A stretch of DNA of 39,889 nt from Halobacteriales archaeon QH_2_65_14 (GTDB lineage: Archaea; Halobacteriota; Halobacteria; Halobacteriales; Haloarculaceae), in NCBI GenBank assembly GCA_003021285.1, contig PXQO01000099.1, positions 1 through 39,889 on the forward strand. The letters are read 5' to 3'. The position numbers and the translations under genes were made by a program. The notes under the pieces were generated by a model. The model had not been told where the DNA came from. It searched no databases and worked only from the letters and a program-made list of their open reading frames with translations. This document shows, in pieces, positions 1 through 7,561 of the stretch (position 1 is the stretch's first letter; each line of letters starts with the position of its first letter).

Positions 1-114
1 GAGGTAGAGCGCGACGAGTTCACGCCGGGCATCGAGCCCCAGGCGACGTGGTGTCCCGGCTGCGGCGACTTCGGCGTCCTGAAGGCGCTGAAGGGCGCCA
101 TGGCCGACCTCGGG
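1..114 (+). pseudogene. korB N-terminal fragment (plus-strand arm of an inverted pair)
   Basis: Frame 1 reads from the window edge as the beginning of the beta subunit of 2-oxoacid:ferredoxin oxidoreductase. It shows a DEFTPGIEPQ stretch followed by TWCPGCGDFGVLKALKGAM, the conserved Cys-x-x-Cys thiamine-diphosphate/Fe-S region of this family. Homology stops at about base 114, where the sequence turns into the reverse complement of a second korB start; the frame then runs on meaninglessly to a stop near 235. The two arms differ at many bases and several residues, so this is not a simple duplicated read of one copy. I infer either a true inverted rearrangement of paralogues or a chimeric assembly join. 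Confidence 0.75.
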
Positions 115-249
115 CATGGCACCTTTCAGCGCCTTCAGCACCGCGAAGTCGCCACAGCCCGGACACCACGTCGGCTGCGGTTCGACGCCGGGTGTGAAGT
201 CGTCCTTGCTCGATTCGTGCTCCTCGTGGATGGCTGAGAATGCTGTCAT
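103..249 (-). pseudogene. korB: korB start, downstream of korA, broken after about 49 codons
   Basis: The ATG at 249 begins a protein that reads MTAFSAIHEE, then DDFTPGVEPQPTWCPGCGDF and LKALKGAMPEVG. This is the N-terminus of the beta subunit of 2-oxoacid:ferredoxin oxidoreductase (full length near 290 residues). The TWCPGCGD motif binds the thiamine diphosphate/iron-sulfur region. It follows korA by 31 bases, with an AGGTGAT ribosome-binding sequence before the ATG, the usual korA-korB operon order. After codon 49 the sequence folds back into the plus-strand korB arm, so the gene cannot be completed here. The cause may be a rearrangement or an assembly chimera. Confidence 0.8.
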
Positions 250-280
250 TGGGTATCACCTGGTGTACGTTCGTCCATGG

Positions 281-2176
281 TCAGTCACCTGCCGCGGGGC
301 GAATCTCCATGTTCCCGCCCGGAAGCTGGCTGTCCTCGATGCTCGCCTCGAAGCCCTCGACGACCTCCCCGGGTTCGAAGGGTTCGCCGTCGTATTTCAG
401 GAGGCTCGACAGCTTCTCCCCGAAGCGGCCGAGTTCCTTCTGGGTGAGACCGCGGAACTGCGCCGTCGCGTTCATCTCCACGACGAGACACTCCTCGACG
501 CTTTCTAAGAACGCCGTGACCTCCATCTCGGGGTAGGGCATCAGGTCGCTGACGCCGAGCGCCTTGACCTCCGTGCCGCGGGCGTTGAGCCGGTCGACGG
601 CCTCGAAGACGGTGTCCTGCTGGCTCCCCCAGACGAGGATGCCCTGTTTCGCACCGGCGGGGCCGTGGTAGGTCTGGTTCGAGGACTCCTTTTCGTCTAA
701 GTCCTCGCGGATGGACCGGAGTTTCTCCAGCCGCCGGTCCATCTGGTGTTTGCGGTTGTCGGGGTCCTCGCTGATGTGACCGACCTCCTGGGACTCGTTG
801 CCGGTCGCCAGGAACCGGCCACCCTCCTGCCCCGGCACCGAACGGGGGTTCACGCCGTTCTCGCCGTCGTAGGCGTAGCGCTTGAACTTGCCGGAGGCGT
901 CGTGAGCCGCCTCGGCGATCTCCTCCTCGCTGAGGACCGCCCCCGGGTCGGGATCGGGTTCGCGGTCGAAGAAACTCGCCGGGACGTTGCGCATCTCGCC
1001 GCTGAGCTTCTGGTCGTAGAGGATGATGGCCGGCAGGTGGTAGTCGTAGGCGTACTCGAAGGCCTGTCGCGTCTGTTCGTAGGCCTCGCGGACGTTCCCC
1101 GGGGCGAACACGACCCGACAGGAGTCGCCCTGGCTGGTGTACAGGACGTGTTCGAGGTCGGCCTGTTCGGGCTTCGTGGGCATCCCCGTCGAGGGGCCGG
1201 CCCGCATCGCCTCCAGCAAGACGACGGGCGTTTCGGTCATCTCTGCCAGCCCCAGCGGTTCGGACATCAGCGCGAACCCGCCGCCCGAGGAGCCCGACAT
1301 CGCCTTCACGCCGGCGTGAGATGCGCCGATGGCGAGCGAGGCCGCCGCGATCTCGTCTTCGACCTGTTCGGAGATGCCGCCGAACTTCGGCAGGTTCTGG
1401 GACATGATGGTGAAGGCGTCGGTCCAGGGCGTCATCGGGTACCCCGAGATGAACCGACAGCCCGAGTCCAGCGCGGCGTAGGCGATGGCGTCGCTTCCAG
1501 TCATCAGCGCCTGCTCGCTGTCGTGGTCGCCCGACGGAATCTTCAGGTCGTGCGTGTGGTCGAACTCCTGGGCGCGCTCGTAGGCGGCGTTCAGCGTCTT
1601 GATGTTCGCTTCCGCGATGTCGCCACCCATCACCTCCTGCATCAGTTCCTCGAAGTACGACGTGTCGATGCCGAGCAGCGCCGCGGTCACGCCGACTCCG
1701 GCCGTGTTGCGCATGACGTCGCGGCCGTACTCGCGGGCGATTCCCCGCAGGTCGACCGGGTAGACGTGCCAGCCGTTCTCCTCGGCTTTCTCCTGGAGGC
1801 CGACCTCCTCGACGGCCTCGTCGTCGATGATGCCGGTGTCGTAGACGACGATGCCCCCCTCGTTGAGGTCGTCGAAGTGCTCGTAGAGCGGCTTGAGTTC
1901 CTCCTTGCCGTAGTAGGCCTCCTCGTTGGGGTTGCGGGCGAAACTGTCCCCCAGCGCGAGGAGGAAGTTGAACCCGTCACCCCGCGACCTGACCTCGTCG
2001 CTTCGAGTCCGTACCTCGACGTACGTGTGACCACCTCTGATTCGCGAGGGGTAGTGTCGGTGCGTGAAGACGTCGAGTCCCGCACGCATCAGCGCCTTCG
2101 CGAAGTTCTGACTCGTCGAGTCGATACCGTCACCCGATCCGCCAGCGATCCGCCACATCAGTTCCCCCCCGGTCAT
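281..2176 (-). CDS. korA: 2-oxoacid:ferredoxin oxidoreductase, alpha subunit (fused gamma-alpha)
   Basis: A 631-residue protein of the KorA/PorA family, which oxidatively decarboxylates a 2-oxoacid (2-oxoglutarate or pyruvate) to the acyl-CoA and passes electrons to ferredoxin in the cytoplasm. The first ~190 residues are the gamma domain (GGSGDGIDSTSQNFAKAL, then HYPSRIRGGH). The alpha domain follows, with SGYPMTPWTDAF, EDEIAAASLAIGASHAGVKAMSGSSGGGFALM and a C-terminal transketolase-like end (LVVEMNATAQFRGL). I chose ATG 2176 because GAGGTGG lies just upstream; an in-frame start 27 codons earlier has no such site. It is cotranscribed with korB, which starts 31 bases after its stop. The exact 2-oxoacid cannot be read from sequence alone. 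Confidence 0.93.
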   Translation of the reverse strand: MTGGELMWRIAGGSGDGIDSTSQNFAKALMRAGLDVFTHRHYPSRIRGGHTYVEVRTRSDEVRSRGDGFNFLLALGDSFARNPNEEAYYGKEELKPLYEHFDDLNEGGIVVYDTGIIDDEAVEEVGLQEKAEENGWHVYPVDLRGIAREYGRDVMRNTAGVGVTAALLGIDTSYFEELMQEVMGGDIAEANIKTLNAAYERAQEFDHTHDLKIPSGDHDSEQALMTGSDAIAYAALDSGCRFISGYPMTPWTDAFTIMSQNLPKFGGISEQVEDEIAAASLAIGASHAGVKAMSGSSGGGFALMSEPLGLAEMTETPVVLLEAMRAGPSTGMPTKPEQADLEHVLYTSQGDSCRVVFAPGNVREAYEQTRQAFEYAYDYHLPAIILYDQKLSGEMRNVPASFFDREPDPDPGAVLSEEEIAEAAHDASGKFKRYAYDGENGVNPRSVPGQEGGRFLATGNESQEVGHISEDPDNRKHQMDRRLEKLRSIREDLDEKESSNQTYHGPAGAKQGILVWGSQQDTVFEAVDRLNARGTEVKALGVSDLMPYPEMEVTAFLESVEECLVVEMNATAQFRGLTQKELGRFGEKLSSLLKYDGEPFEPGEVVEGFEASIEDSQLPGGNMEIRPAAGD

Positions 2177-2299
2177 CTGTACCACCTCGACTGCGGTATG
2201 GGTGCCATATCTGAACGAAGGAGCGCTCCCGACTAAATACTTGTCACACTGTAACAATCAACATGGTTAATCACCAAGAATTCCGCCCCGGCGGGCCGC

Positions 2300-3412
2300 T
2301 CACTTTCTCGTGACGATGCGAAGGACGTCCTCGTCGGCGAGTTCGTGGTCGGGTCCGACCTGCTGTTCGTCGTGTTTCGCGCTCGGGCCGGATACGCGGG
2401 CAAAGCGGAACCGTTCGTCGAAACTGCCGCCGAGTTTCTCGCAGGCGTCCGCGACGGTGTCGCCCTCGAAGAGGACGAGCGGTTCGTCGTAGTCGACGCC
2501 CCGGCCGGGCTTGTCCATGTAGACCCGGATGAGACCGAGTTCCTCCCAGATGGTCTCCCGGAGGGTATCCAGTCCCTTTCCCTCCTCGGCACTGATGAAG
2601 ATGGCCGCCTCGGGGTCGATGCCGTGGTCGCGCAACTGCTCGCGGACCGTCGACAGGTAGTCGCGGTCGATGAGGTCGGCCTTGTTGACGGTCACGAGCG
2701 AGGGCAGGTAGACGCGGTTGTCGCGGATGCCGTCGATGAGGCGGTCGAGGTCGACCTGCTCGCCGATGGTCACGTCGGCGTTGGCGTAGCCGTGTTCGCG
2801 GATGATGCTCGTGATCGTCTCTTCGTTGAGGTCGGGGTCGACGCTCGCGTTGATGGAGATGCCGTCCTTGGCCTTCGGACGGATGGAGACCCGCGGGGGC
2901 TTCTGGTCGAGGCGGATGCCGTTCTTGTACAGTTCGTCGAAGAGGCGCTCGTACTGGTCGATCTCGAACACCGAGAGCATGAAGACGACGAGGTCGGCCG
3001 TACGGACGACAGACAGCACCTCCTGGCCGTCGCCCCGGCCGCCCGCGGCCCCCTCGATGAGCCCCGGGACGTCGAGCATCTGGATGTTCGCACCCTTGTA
3101 CTGGAGCATGCCAGGGTTGACGTCGAGGGTGGTGAACTCGTAGGCACCCGTCTCGCTGTCGGCGTTCGTCAGCGCGTTCAGCAGCGTCGACTTGCCGACG
3201 CTCGGGAAGCCCACCAGCGCGACTGTCGCGTCGCCGTGTTTCTCGACGGCGTATCCCGGCCCGCCGCCCGACGAGGACTGGCGCTTGGCGAGTTCCTCTT
3301 TCTTCTCGGCGAGTTTCGCCTTCAACCGGCCGATGTGCTGTTCGGTGGACTTGTTGTAGGGGGTCTCCTGAATCTCCTCTTGAATCTCCTCGATCTCCTC
3401 TTCAAGCCCCAT
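2300..3412 (-). CDS. DRG-family GTP-binding protein with TGS domain
   Basis: A 370-residue archaeal DRG (developmentally regulated GTP-binding) protein, the usual length for the family. An N-terminal charged coiled-coil region (residues 1-45) precedes the G domain: P-loop GFPSVGKST (68-76), switch/G3 DVPGLIEGAAGGRGDG (113 on) and G4 NKAD near 250. The family-specific insert lies inside the G domain, and the C-terminal ~75 residues form a TGS domain (RVYMDKPG, then LVLFEGDTVADAC). DRG proteins bind ribosomes or translation factors; the precise role in haloarchaea is not settled. The start is the ATG of MGLEEEIEE at 3412; longer open frame upstream is not coding. The gene stands alone, downstream of the PhzF remnant. 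Confidence 0.93.
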   Translation of the reverse strand: MGLEEEIEEIQEEIQETPYNKSTEQHIGRLKAKLAEKKEELAKRQSSSGGGPGYAVEKHGDATVALVGFPSVGKSTLLNALTNADSETGAYEFTTLDVNPGMLQYKGANIQMLDVPGLIEGAAGGRGDGQEVLSVVRTADLVVFMLSVFEIDQYERLFDELYKNGIRLDQKPPRVSIRPKAKDGISINASVDPDLNEETITSIIREHGYANADVTIGEQVDLDRLIDGIRDNRVYLPSLVTVNKADLIDRDYLSTVREQLRDHGIDPEAAIFISAEEGKGLDTLRETIWEELGLIRVYMDKPGRGVDYDEPLVLFEGDTVADACEKLGGSFDERFRFARVSGPSAKHDEQQVGPDHELADEDVLRIVTRK

Positions 3413-3573
3413 TACCTGACGTTCGTCCGTCGACGGGCAAAAGCGCTTTCGTCCGTGATTGGGGTGCCGGCGTCGGGGAGAACGCCCGTCCGGACAGGAG
3501 AGTCCTTGGGCGGTCAACGAGTACGGCCGGCAGCGATTGCTCGGGTCGTGTGCTGTTCTCCGGAGAGAGGTGT

Positions 3574-3876
3574 TCACACCAGTTCGCCCCGCGCGACGGG
3601 GACGACGCTCCCGCCGACCTCGACCTCGACGTCCTCGCCCTCGGCGGTCGCGGCCAGATGCAACAGCGAGGGACGGCCCATCTCGTAGCCCTGTTCGACG
3701 CGGACGTCGATGCGGGGCGACCCGAAGAACTCGTGGCGGGCGAGGTAGTCGAACTCCGCGGCAATCGTCCCCACCGTTGCCGCGTCGAGGTCCGCCGCGT
3801 CCGTGACGACGGCCAGCTGGTTGCCGGCGTACTTCTCGCGGGCGAAGACGTCCACGATGTGGAATCTGCGAGGCAT
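3574..3876 (-). pseudogene. PhzF-family isomerase with the middle two-thirds deleted
   Basis: The 100-residue frame joins the true start of a PhzF-like protein (MPRRFHIVDVFAREKYAGNQLAVV, residues 1-24, then AAEFDY) directly to its true end (ARHEFFG, RVEQGYEMGRPSLLHL, then VARGELV). Intact PhzF-family proteins are about 300 residues, two similar halves around a catalytic glutamate. Here about 190 residues are absent, including the catalytic region expected after the EFNYSETTF-like segment, yet the reading frame is kept. The product could be made but should not be an active isomerase. The join falls between FDY and LARHEFF, near 3745. The neighbouring DRG gene is intact. Confidence 0.8.
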
Positions 3877-4043
3877 GCCCGGTGTTTTTCGTCCGGCGTT
3901 GAATTTCTCTTCGAAATGGACCTCCCCTGTGCGTGACCGCGACACTCGTGACTTCGACGGAGCCGTCTCTCGGGAGATAGTGACTCAAACTAGAGTTTAT
4001 CCTTCAAAAAGATACTTGACTGTTCTTTTCTACAGTGTAACAT

Positions 4044-4697
4044 ATGCGCCGACGAAAATTCCTCGCTGGCGCGAGTGTCGGGATCGTCGTATCAGTCACC
4101 GGGTGTCTCGAAGGCACTCCACTCGTCAACCAAACCGAGGGCAGTGATGGAACAGACGAAGATACATCTGATAATGGAGCAGATGACGAATACGAGTACC
4201 AGGCAGTCGAAGGCGAACACGAATTTGACGGAGGAACATTCACAATCAAACAATGGGGGAATCAGGAGCGTCAACTGTACCGTGAGCAGTACAGACTCGA
4301 ATATTTTGCCAATGCACAACGAGCCGTGAATTATTTCGACAATGAGCCGCTTCCCGAGAAATTACGGACCTTCGTCACAGAGACGGACTTCAATCAGGAA
4401 CGGCTCTTGTTGATTGCCTTAGAAGGATCAAATCCTGGATACCTTGACCTCATGATTCGGTCGTTCTCACTGAGCGATGAGACGCTCGCTGGGAGAACTG
4501 CTGGGTATGCCGAACAACTGTACGGTGGTAGCGGAGGCGCCCAACCAGCGGCGTTTATTCGAGTCACATTCAATGAGAAACCCGTCGAGACAGCTGAGTT
4601 TACAATCGTGGAGGGGCAATCTCCCGTTACGACCAACGGCAAATATATCGGTGGCGGCAGAGAAGTTACCCGCGAGGCGAGCACGCAGAACAAGTGA
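4044..4697 (+). CDS. Tat-exported lipoprotein of unknown function (copy 1)
   Basis: A 217-residue secreted lipoprotein that I do not recognise. The start MRRRKFLAGASVGIVVSVTGC has a twin-arginine signal (RRRKF) and a lipobox ending at Cys-21, so it is expected on the outer face of the membrane. An acidic Asp/Thr/Ser linker follows (DGTDEDTSDNGADDEYEY), then a ~150-residue globular domain with no motif I can name. The base composition is visibly less GC-rich than the neighbouring genes, which suggests acquired DNA. ATG 4044 lies about 27 bases downstream of a TATA-like gatactt. The paralogue at 5148 shares most of the sequence, including RSFSL and PAAFIRVTF segments. The integrase scrap between them suggests both arrived with a mobile element. 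Confidence 0.8.
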   Translation: MRRRKFLAGASVGIVVSVTGCLEGTPLVNQTEGSDGTDEDTSDNGADDEYEYQAVEGEHEFDGGTFTIKQWGNQERQLYREQYRLEYFANAQRAVNYFDNEPLPEKLRTFVTETDFNQERLLLIALEGSNPGYLDLMIRSFSLSDETLAGRTAGYAEQLYGGSGGAQPAAFIRVTFNEKPVETAEFTIVEGQSPVTTNGKYIGGGREVTREASTQNK

Positions 4698-4770
4698 ACT
4701 GACTCATCACACTGATTGGAGTTTTTGACTACCGGTTATCCCCGATTGGGATTGGTGTCTCGCATAAACT

Positions 4771-4869
4771 ATCGCCACATCACAGACCACATCTATCAAG
4801 AATCGCCTGTTAGAACGTCTGTATTTCCGACTAACGCGGTTTTTCGAAAGAGTGTGAGAACGGAAGATT
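4771..4869. repeat. 99-bp perfect direct repeat, copy A
   Basis: These 99 bases, from atcgccacatcacagaccac to gagaacggaagatt, recur without a single difference at 5925-6023. They lie downstream of each lipoprotein gene. The copies diverge at the next base on the right (a versus c). Flanking coding DNA of the two modules has many substitutions, so this tail is either under constraint or was recently homogenised. Confidence 0.95.
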
Positions 4870-4927
4870 AACGCATGGACACGGTGAGTTCCTGTTCTTC
4901 GGCATTCGCATACTGGTAGATTTCCGT
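4868..4927 (-). pseudogene. Unidentified C-terminal gene fragment
   Basis: On the minus strand a short frame reads EIYQYANAEEQELTVSMR and stops with a TAA that overlaps the end of repeat copy A. It has the look of the C-terminus of a real protein but is only about 20 codons long, with a stop just upstream. I cannot assign a family. It sits directly downstream of the integrase remnant in the same orientation. Confidence 0.3.
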
Positions 4928-4936
4928 TCATAATTT

Positions 4937-5116
4937 TCAGATGTCAGGAAGGTAATCGGTTCGTTGTTCGGCCTGTTCGCGGTCAGACCGGCGGTCATAG
5001 TGCCGGTCGAGAATGTCCTCGCTGGCATTGAGCCGTTCCTTTACTATACGGCGAGGCACGTCCTCTCGACAGTAGTAGGTCACGCGCCCGCTTCGGACAT
5101 CGTGGGGAGATCGAGC
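4937..5116 (-). pseudogene. C-terminal remnant of a tyrosine recombinase/integrase
   Basis: The minus strand between the two lipoprotein modules encodes only the catalytic tail of a haloarchaeal phage-type integrase. It reads SPHDVRSGRVTYY, then EDVPRRIVKERLNASEDILD, then RHYDRRSDREQAEQRTDYL and a stop. SPHDVR supplies the His-x-x-Arg catalytic pair and RHYD the nucleophilic tyrosine of the family. Intact proteins are over 300 residues; here about 57 remain and the left part ends where module copy 2 begins. It is therefore non-functional. With the broken tRNA-Arg at 6024-6077 it marks the site of a former integrated element. Confidence 0.8.
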
Positions 5117-5147
5117 GATTTAACTGTTCTTTTCTACAGTGTAACAT

Positions 5148-5852
5148 ATGCGCCGACGAAAATTCTTCGCTGGCGCGAGTGTCGGGATCATCATATCAGT
5201 CTCCGGGTGTCTCGAAAGCAATCCACTTGTCGAGCAAACAGGGAACCCTGATGGAACAGACGAAGATACATCTGATGATGGAACAGACGAAGATACATCT
5301 GATGATGGAACAGACGAAGATACATCTGATGATGGAGCAGATGACGAATACGAGTACCAGGCAGTGGAAGGCGAACACGAGGTTAGCGGAGGAACATTCA
5401 CAATCAAACAATTTGGGGAGGATCAGCGTAGCCTACACCGTGATTTTCAGTACGCCCTCGAATACTTCGCCGATGCACAGCGGGCCCTGAACTATTTCGA
5501 GAGTGATCCGCTCACAGAAGAATTGCGGGCTTTCATCACGGAGACGGATTTCAGTCAGGAACGACTCTTGTTTATCTGGACAAAGGGAGGAGATCCTGGA
5601 TACAGTGACGTCATGATTCGGTCATTCTCATTGACCGATGAGACGCTTGCTGGGAGAGCTGCTGCGTATGCCGATAAACTTATCGGCGCTGATTCAGTTT
5701 CCTATCCAGCGGCATTTATTCGAGTCACGTTCGATGAGGAACCGGTCGAGACAGCTGAGTTTACACTCGTGGGTGGTGTATATCGTGATGAAGAGAAACA
5801 TATTGGGAATGGACCCGAATATGCCCGTGAAGCAAGCACACAGAACGAGTAA
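5148..5852 (+). CDS. Tat-exported lipoprotein of unknown function (copy 2)
   Basis: A 234-residue paralogue of the gene at 4044, in the same orientation. It has the same twin-arginine start (MRRRKFFAGASVG), a lipobox with Cys-21 (SGC), an acidic linker and a ~150-residue globular domain of unknown function. The linker is longer because GTDEDTSDD is repeated three times by a perfect 27-bp DNA repeat (5250-5330). The globular domain has drifted from copy 1, with changes spread over its length, while RSFSL, ETLAGR and PAAFIRVTF are kept. ATG 5148 is about 27 bases after a TATA-like atttaact, consistent with a leaderless transcript. The gene is likely expressed at the cell surface; its role is unknown. 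Confidence 0.8.
   Translation: MRRRKFFAGASVGIIISVSGCLESNPLVEQTGNPDGTDEDTSDDGTDEDTSDDGTDEDTSDDGADDEYEYQAVEGEHEVSGGTFTIKQFGEDQRSLHRDFQYALEYFADAQRALNYFESDPLTEELRAFITETDFSQERLLFIWTKGGDPGYSDVMIRSFSLTDETLAGRAAAYADKLIGADSVSYPAAFIRVTFDEEPVETAEFTLVGGVYRDEEKHIGNGPEYAREASTQNE
5250..5330 (+). repeat. Three perfect 27-bp tandem repeats inside the lipoprotein linker
   Basis: The 27-bp unit starts gatggaacagacgaagatac and is repeated exactly three times (5250-5276, 5277-5303, 5304-5330), followed by a partial fourth copy. It encodes a nine-residue acidic repeat. Copy 1 of the gene carries the unit once (from 4146). The perfect identity points to recent slippage or unequal exchange. Confidence 0.95.
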
Positions 5853-5924
5853 CCGACTCGTTACCTTGCTTGTGGTTTTTGACTACCTGTTGTCCGCAAT
5901 TGAGATTAGTGTCGCCCATATATC

Positions 5925-6023
5925 ATCGCCACATCACAGACCACATCTATCAAGAATCGCCTGTTAGAACGTCTGTATTTCCGACTAACGCGGTTTTTCG
6001 AAAGAGTGTGAGAACGGAAGATT
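5925..6023. repeat. 99-bp perfect direct repeat, copy B
   Basis: Identical to 4771-4869 over all 99 bases. Its right end touches the broken T-arm of the tRNA-Arg fragment, so this boundary coincides with the break point of the tRNA gene. Confidence 0.95.
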
Positions 6024-6077
6024 CACGACCGTCGGATTAGAAGTCCGACGCTCTGGTCCGGACTGAGCTACGTGTCC
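6024..6077 (-). pseudogene. 5' part of a tRNA-Arg(UCU) gene, truncated in the T arm
   Basis: Read on the minus strand the 54 bases give a 7-base acceptor strand (GGACACG), TA, a D stem GCTC/GAGC with loop AGTCCGGACCA, an anticodon stem TCGGA/TCCGA around CTTCTAA (anticodon TCT), a five-base variable loop and the first three T-stem bases. The sequence then becomes the 99-bp repeat instead of the T loop and the 3' acceptor strand. The gene is therefore a non-functional remnant. The 263 bp between it and the DUF373 gene holds a 7-bp stem hairpin (6214-6220 with 6241-6247) and nothing else I can identify. Confidence 0.8.
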
Positions 6078-6340
6078 CTATTTCCCCCTCCGAACTTGCT
6101 ACAAATAGTGATTTGGGTTCGAACTTAGGGGCCTGCTATCGGCAGTGTTAACTTAGCGACCGTGCTGATGGGCGAACAAGTCCCCAGAGAGTGCTTCGAC
6201 CGGGACCTACCGCAGGAAGCCCCCGAGTCGACCGGTCAGAGGCTTCCATGCAGGTGTTCGGAGTGATTTCGGTAGCTGCTCATTCGCCGTTGTCGTCGCT
6301 TCCTCAGTTAACGGTGCCAAAAGAGTCACAACAACCACTA

Positions 6341-7426
6341 TCACGCGGTTTCGATGCTTCGCTGTGCCCAGGATTCGGCGACGGCAAACGAGAGCGTACT
6401 CGCCAGTCCGAGCAGGGTACCTCCCGAGAGCATGAACGCGAGAAACTCAAGGGAGGCTTCGCCCAGGAAGAAGCCGCTCACGCCGTGGAGGACGGCAGCG
6501 ATAGCGACGACGTAGAAGGGGGCGTTGAGGTACCGCCAGCGGAACTCGCCGGTGAGATACTCGTCGGTGACGCGCCCGAGACTGCTCATCACGCCCGCCG
6601 CGGCGAACCACTGGATGGCACCGAACAGGAGCGCGGCGATGACCTCGATGACCCCGAGCGCGTCCGGGCTGGCGGCCCGGGTCTCCTCCAGGGTCTGGAC
6701 GCCGTTGACGCCGCCGATGGCCATCAGCGCCGCGGCGACGACGGAGGTGATGAGCGTCACCCGGCCGGTAAACAGCGCCGTCCGCGTGCGCTCGACGGTC
6801 TGATCGAGCCACTGCATCACGCCGAACCCCCGAGCGAGCAGGTACAGGCCGAGCAGGCCCGAGGCGAGGCCGAACACGGTCCCCGGCAGGTTGAGCAGGT
6901 TCGCCAGAATCGTCAGCGGATAGATGAGCAGGAGGATACCCAGCGGCACGAGCAACGTCCCGCGCGTCTCCGGGTCGTCGAGCACCTGCTTGATGGTGTA
7001 GTACATCGATTCGAGGTCCTGTGCCTGCCGGACGACGACTCGCCGGACGCCGTCGATCTGGACGCGCGAGCGGATGACGGGCAGGACCGACTCGTCCTGT
7101 GCGCCGTCGGTGACGACGACGGCCCGGACGTCCTCGCCGGTAGCGAGTTCCGCCAGCACCCGGTCGACCTCCTCGCCGACCCTCCGGTTGGCCTCCACCT
7201 CGCGGCCGTCCACGCCGGCGACCGCCGCGACCTCGACTGTCTCGTCGCGGATGGTCTCGGCCAGGTGCAGCCCCTCGAACAGGACGTTCACGTCGCTGTC
7301 CTCGGGGTCGGCGGTGGCGAGCGCGACCGCGGCCTGTCGGACGGATTCCCGGCCGATGACCGGCGTCTCCGTCCCGGTCTTGCGGCCGAGGTCGTCGTCG
7401 AGGTCGACGCACAGCACCAGCAGCAT
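6341..7426 (-). CDS. DUF373 family membrane protein
   Basis: A 361-residue protein of the archaeal DUF373 family. The N-terminal ~135 residues are soluble, starting LLVLCVDLDDDLGRKTGTETPVIG and including VVVTDGAQDESVLPVI. The remainder has about six hydrophobic segments, starting at LLVPLGILLLIYPLTILANLL. No enzymatic role is established for the family; the aspartate-rich start suggests a metal- or nucleotide-binding domain, which is only inference. ATG 7426 is about 28 bases after a TATA-like agttatagg on the minus strand, fitting a leaderless transcript. Its length is normal for the family. Confidence 0.88.
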   Translation of the reverse strand: MLLVLCVDLDDDLGRKTGTETPVIGRESVRQAAVALATADPEDSDVNVLFEGLHLAETIRDETVEVAAVAGVDGREVEANRRVGEEVDRVLAELATGEDVRAVVVTDGAQDESVLPVIRSRVQIDGVRRVVVRQAQDLESMYYTIKQVLDDPETRGTLLVPLGILLLIYPLTILANLLNLPGTVFGLASGLLGLYLLARGFGVMQWLDQTVERTRTALFTGRVTLITSVVAAALMAIGGVNGVQTLEETRAASPDALGVIEVIAALLFGAIQWFAAAGVMSSLGRVTDEYLTGEFRWRYLNAPFYVVAIAAVLHGVSGFFLGEASLEFLAFMLSGGTLLGLASTLSFAVAESWAQRSIETA

Positions 7427-7561
7427 TTGTCCGAGGGTATGCTTCCATCCTATAACTGCTTTCGGGAGGGTGCCTGGCAGAGACCCCCTCCCCCCGTTCT
7501 CGAAGGTCCGTCTTTCGCTGTCTCGGTGCCCGAGCAGTCGATTATCCCGCCGACGGTACCC

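Larger units (their letters stand above)
4017..4869 (+). repeat. Tandem module copy 1 (promoter, lipoprotein gene, 3' tail)
   Basis: First copy of a duplicated module. Similarity to copy 2 (5121-6023) begins at the shared promoter stretch before the ATG (aactgttcttttctacagtg-like), continues through the lipoprotein gene and runs past its stop. It ends in a 99-bp tail, 4771-4869, that is identical in both copies. Gene sequences have drifted while the tail has not. The copies are separated by 250 bp containing an integrase remnant. Confidence 0.85.
5121..6023 (+). repeat. Tandem module copy 2 (promoter, lipoprotein gene, 3' tail)
   Basis: Second copy of the lipoprotein module described at 4017-4869. 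It differs mainly in having three rather than one copy of a 27-bp coding repeat and in scattered substitutions. Its right edge, at 6023, directly abuts the truncated tRNA-Arg sequence. Confidence 0.85.

Noticed and set aside
746-2236. Long open frames antisense to korA, drg, uvrA, argG and others
   Set aside because: High-GC haloarchaeal genes regularly produce long shadow frames; these lack plausible protein composition and overlap clearly identified genes.
4877-4883. CGTGTCC on the minus strand, the complement of the broken tRNA acceptor strand
   Set aside because: Only seven bases match, there is no T arm next to it, and it lies inside a short gene-like tail, so it is not a credible 3' tRNA half.
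6214-6247. GGAAGCC/GGCTTCC hairpin as the right end of an IS200/IS605 element
   Set aside because: No tnpA or tnpB similarity could be seen nearby, and a 7-bp stem alone is not enough.
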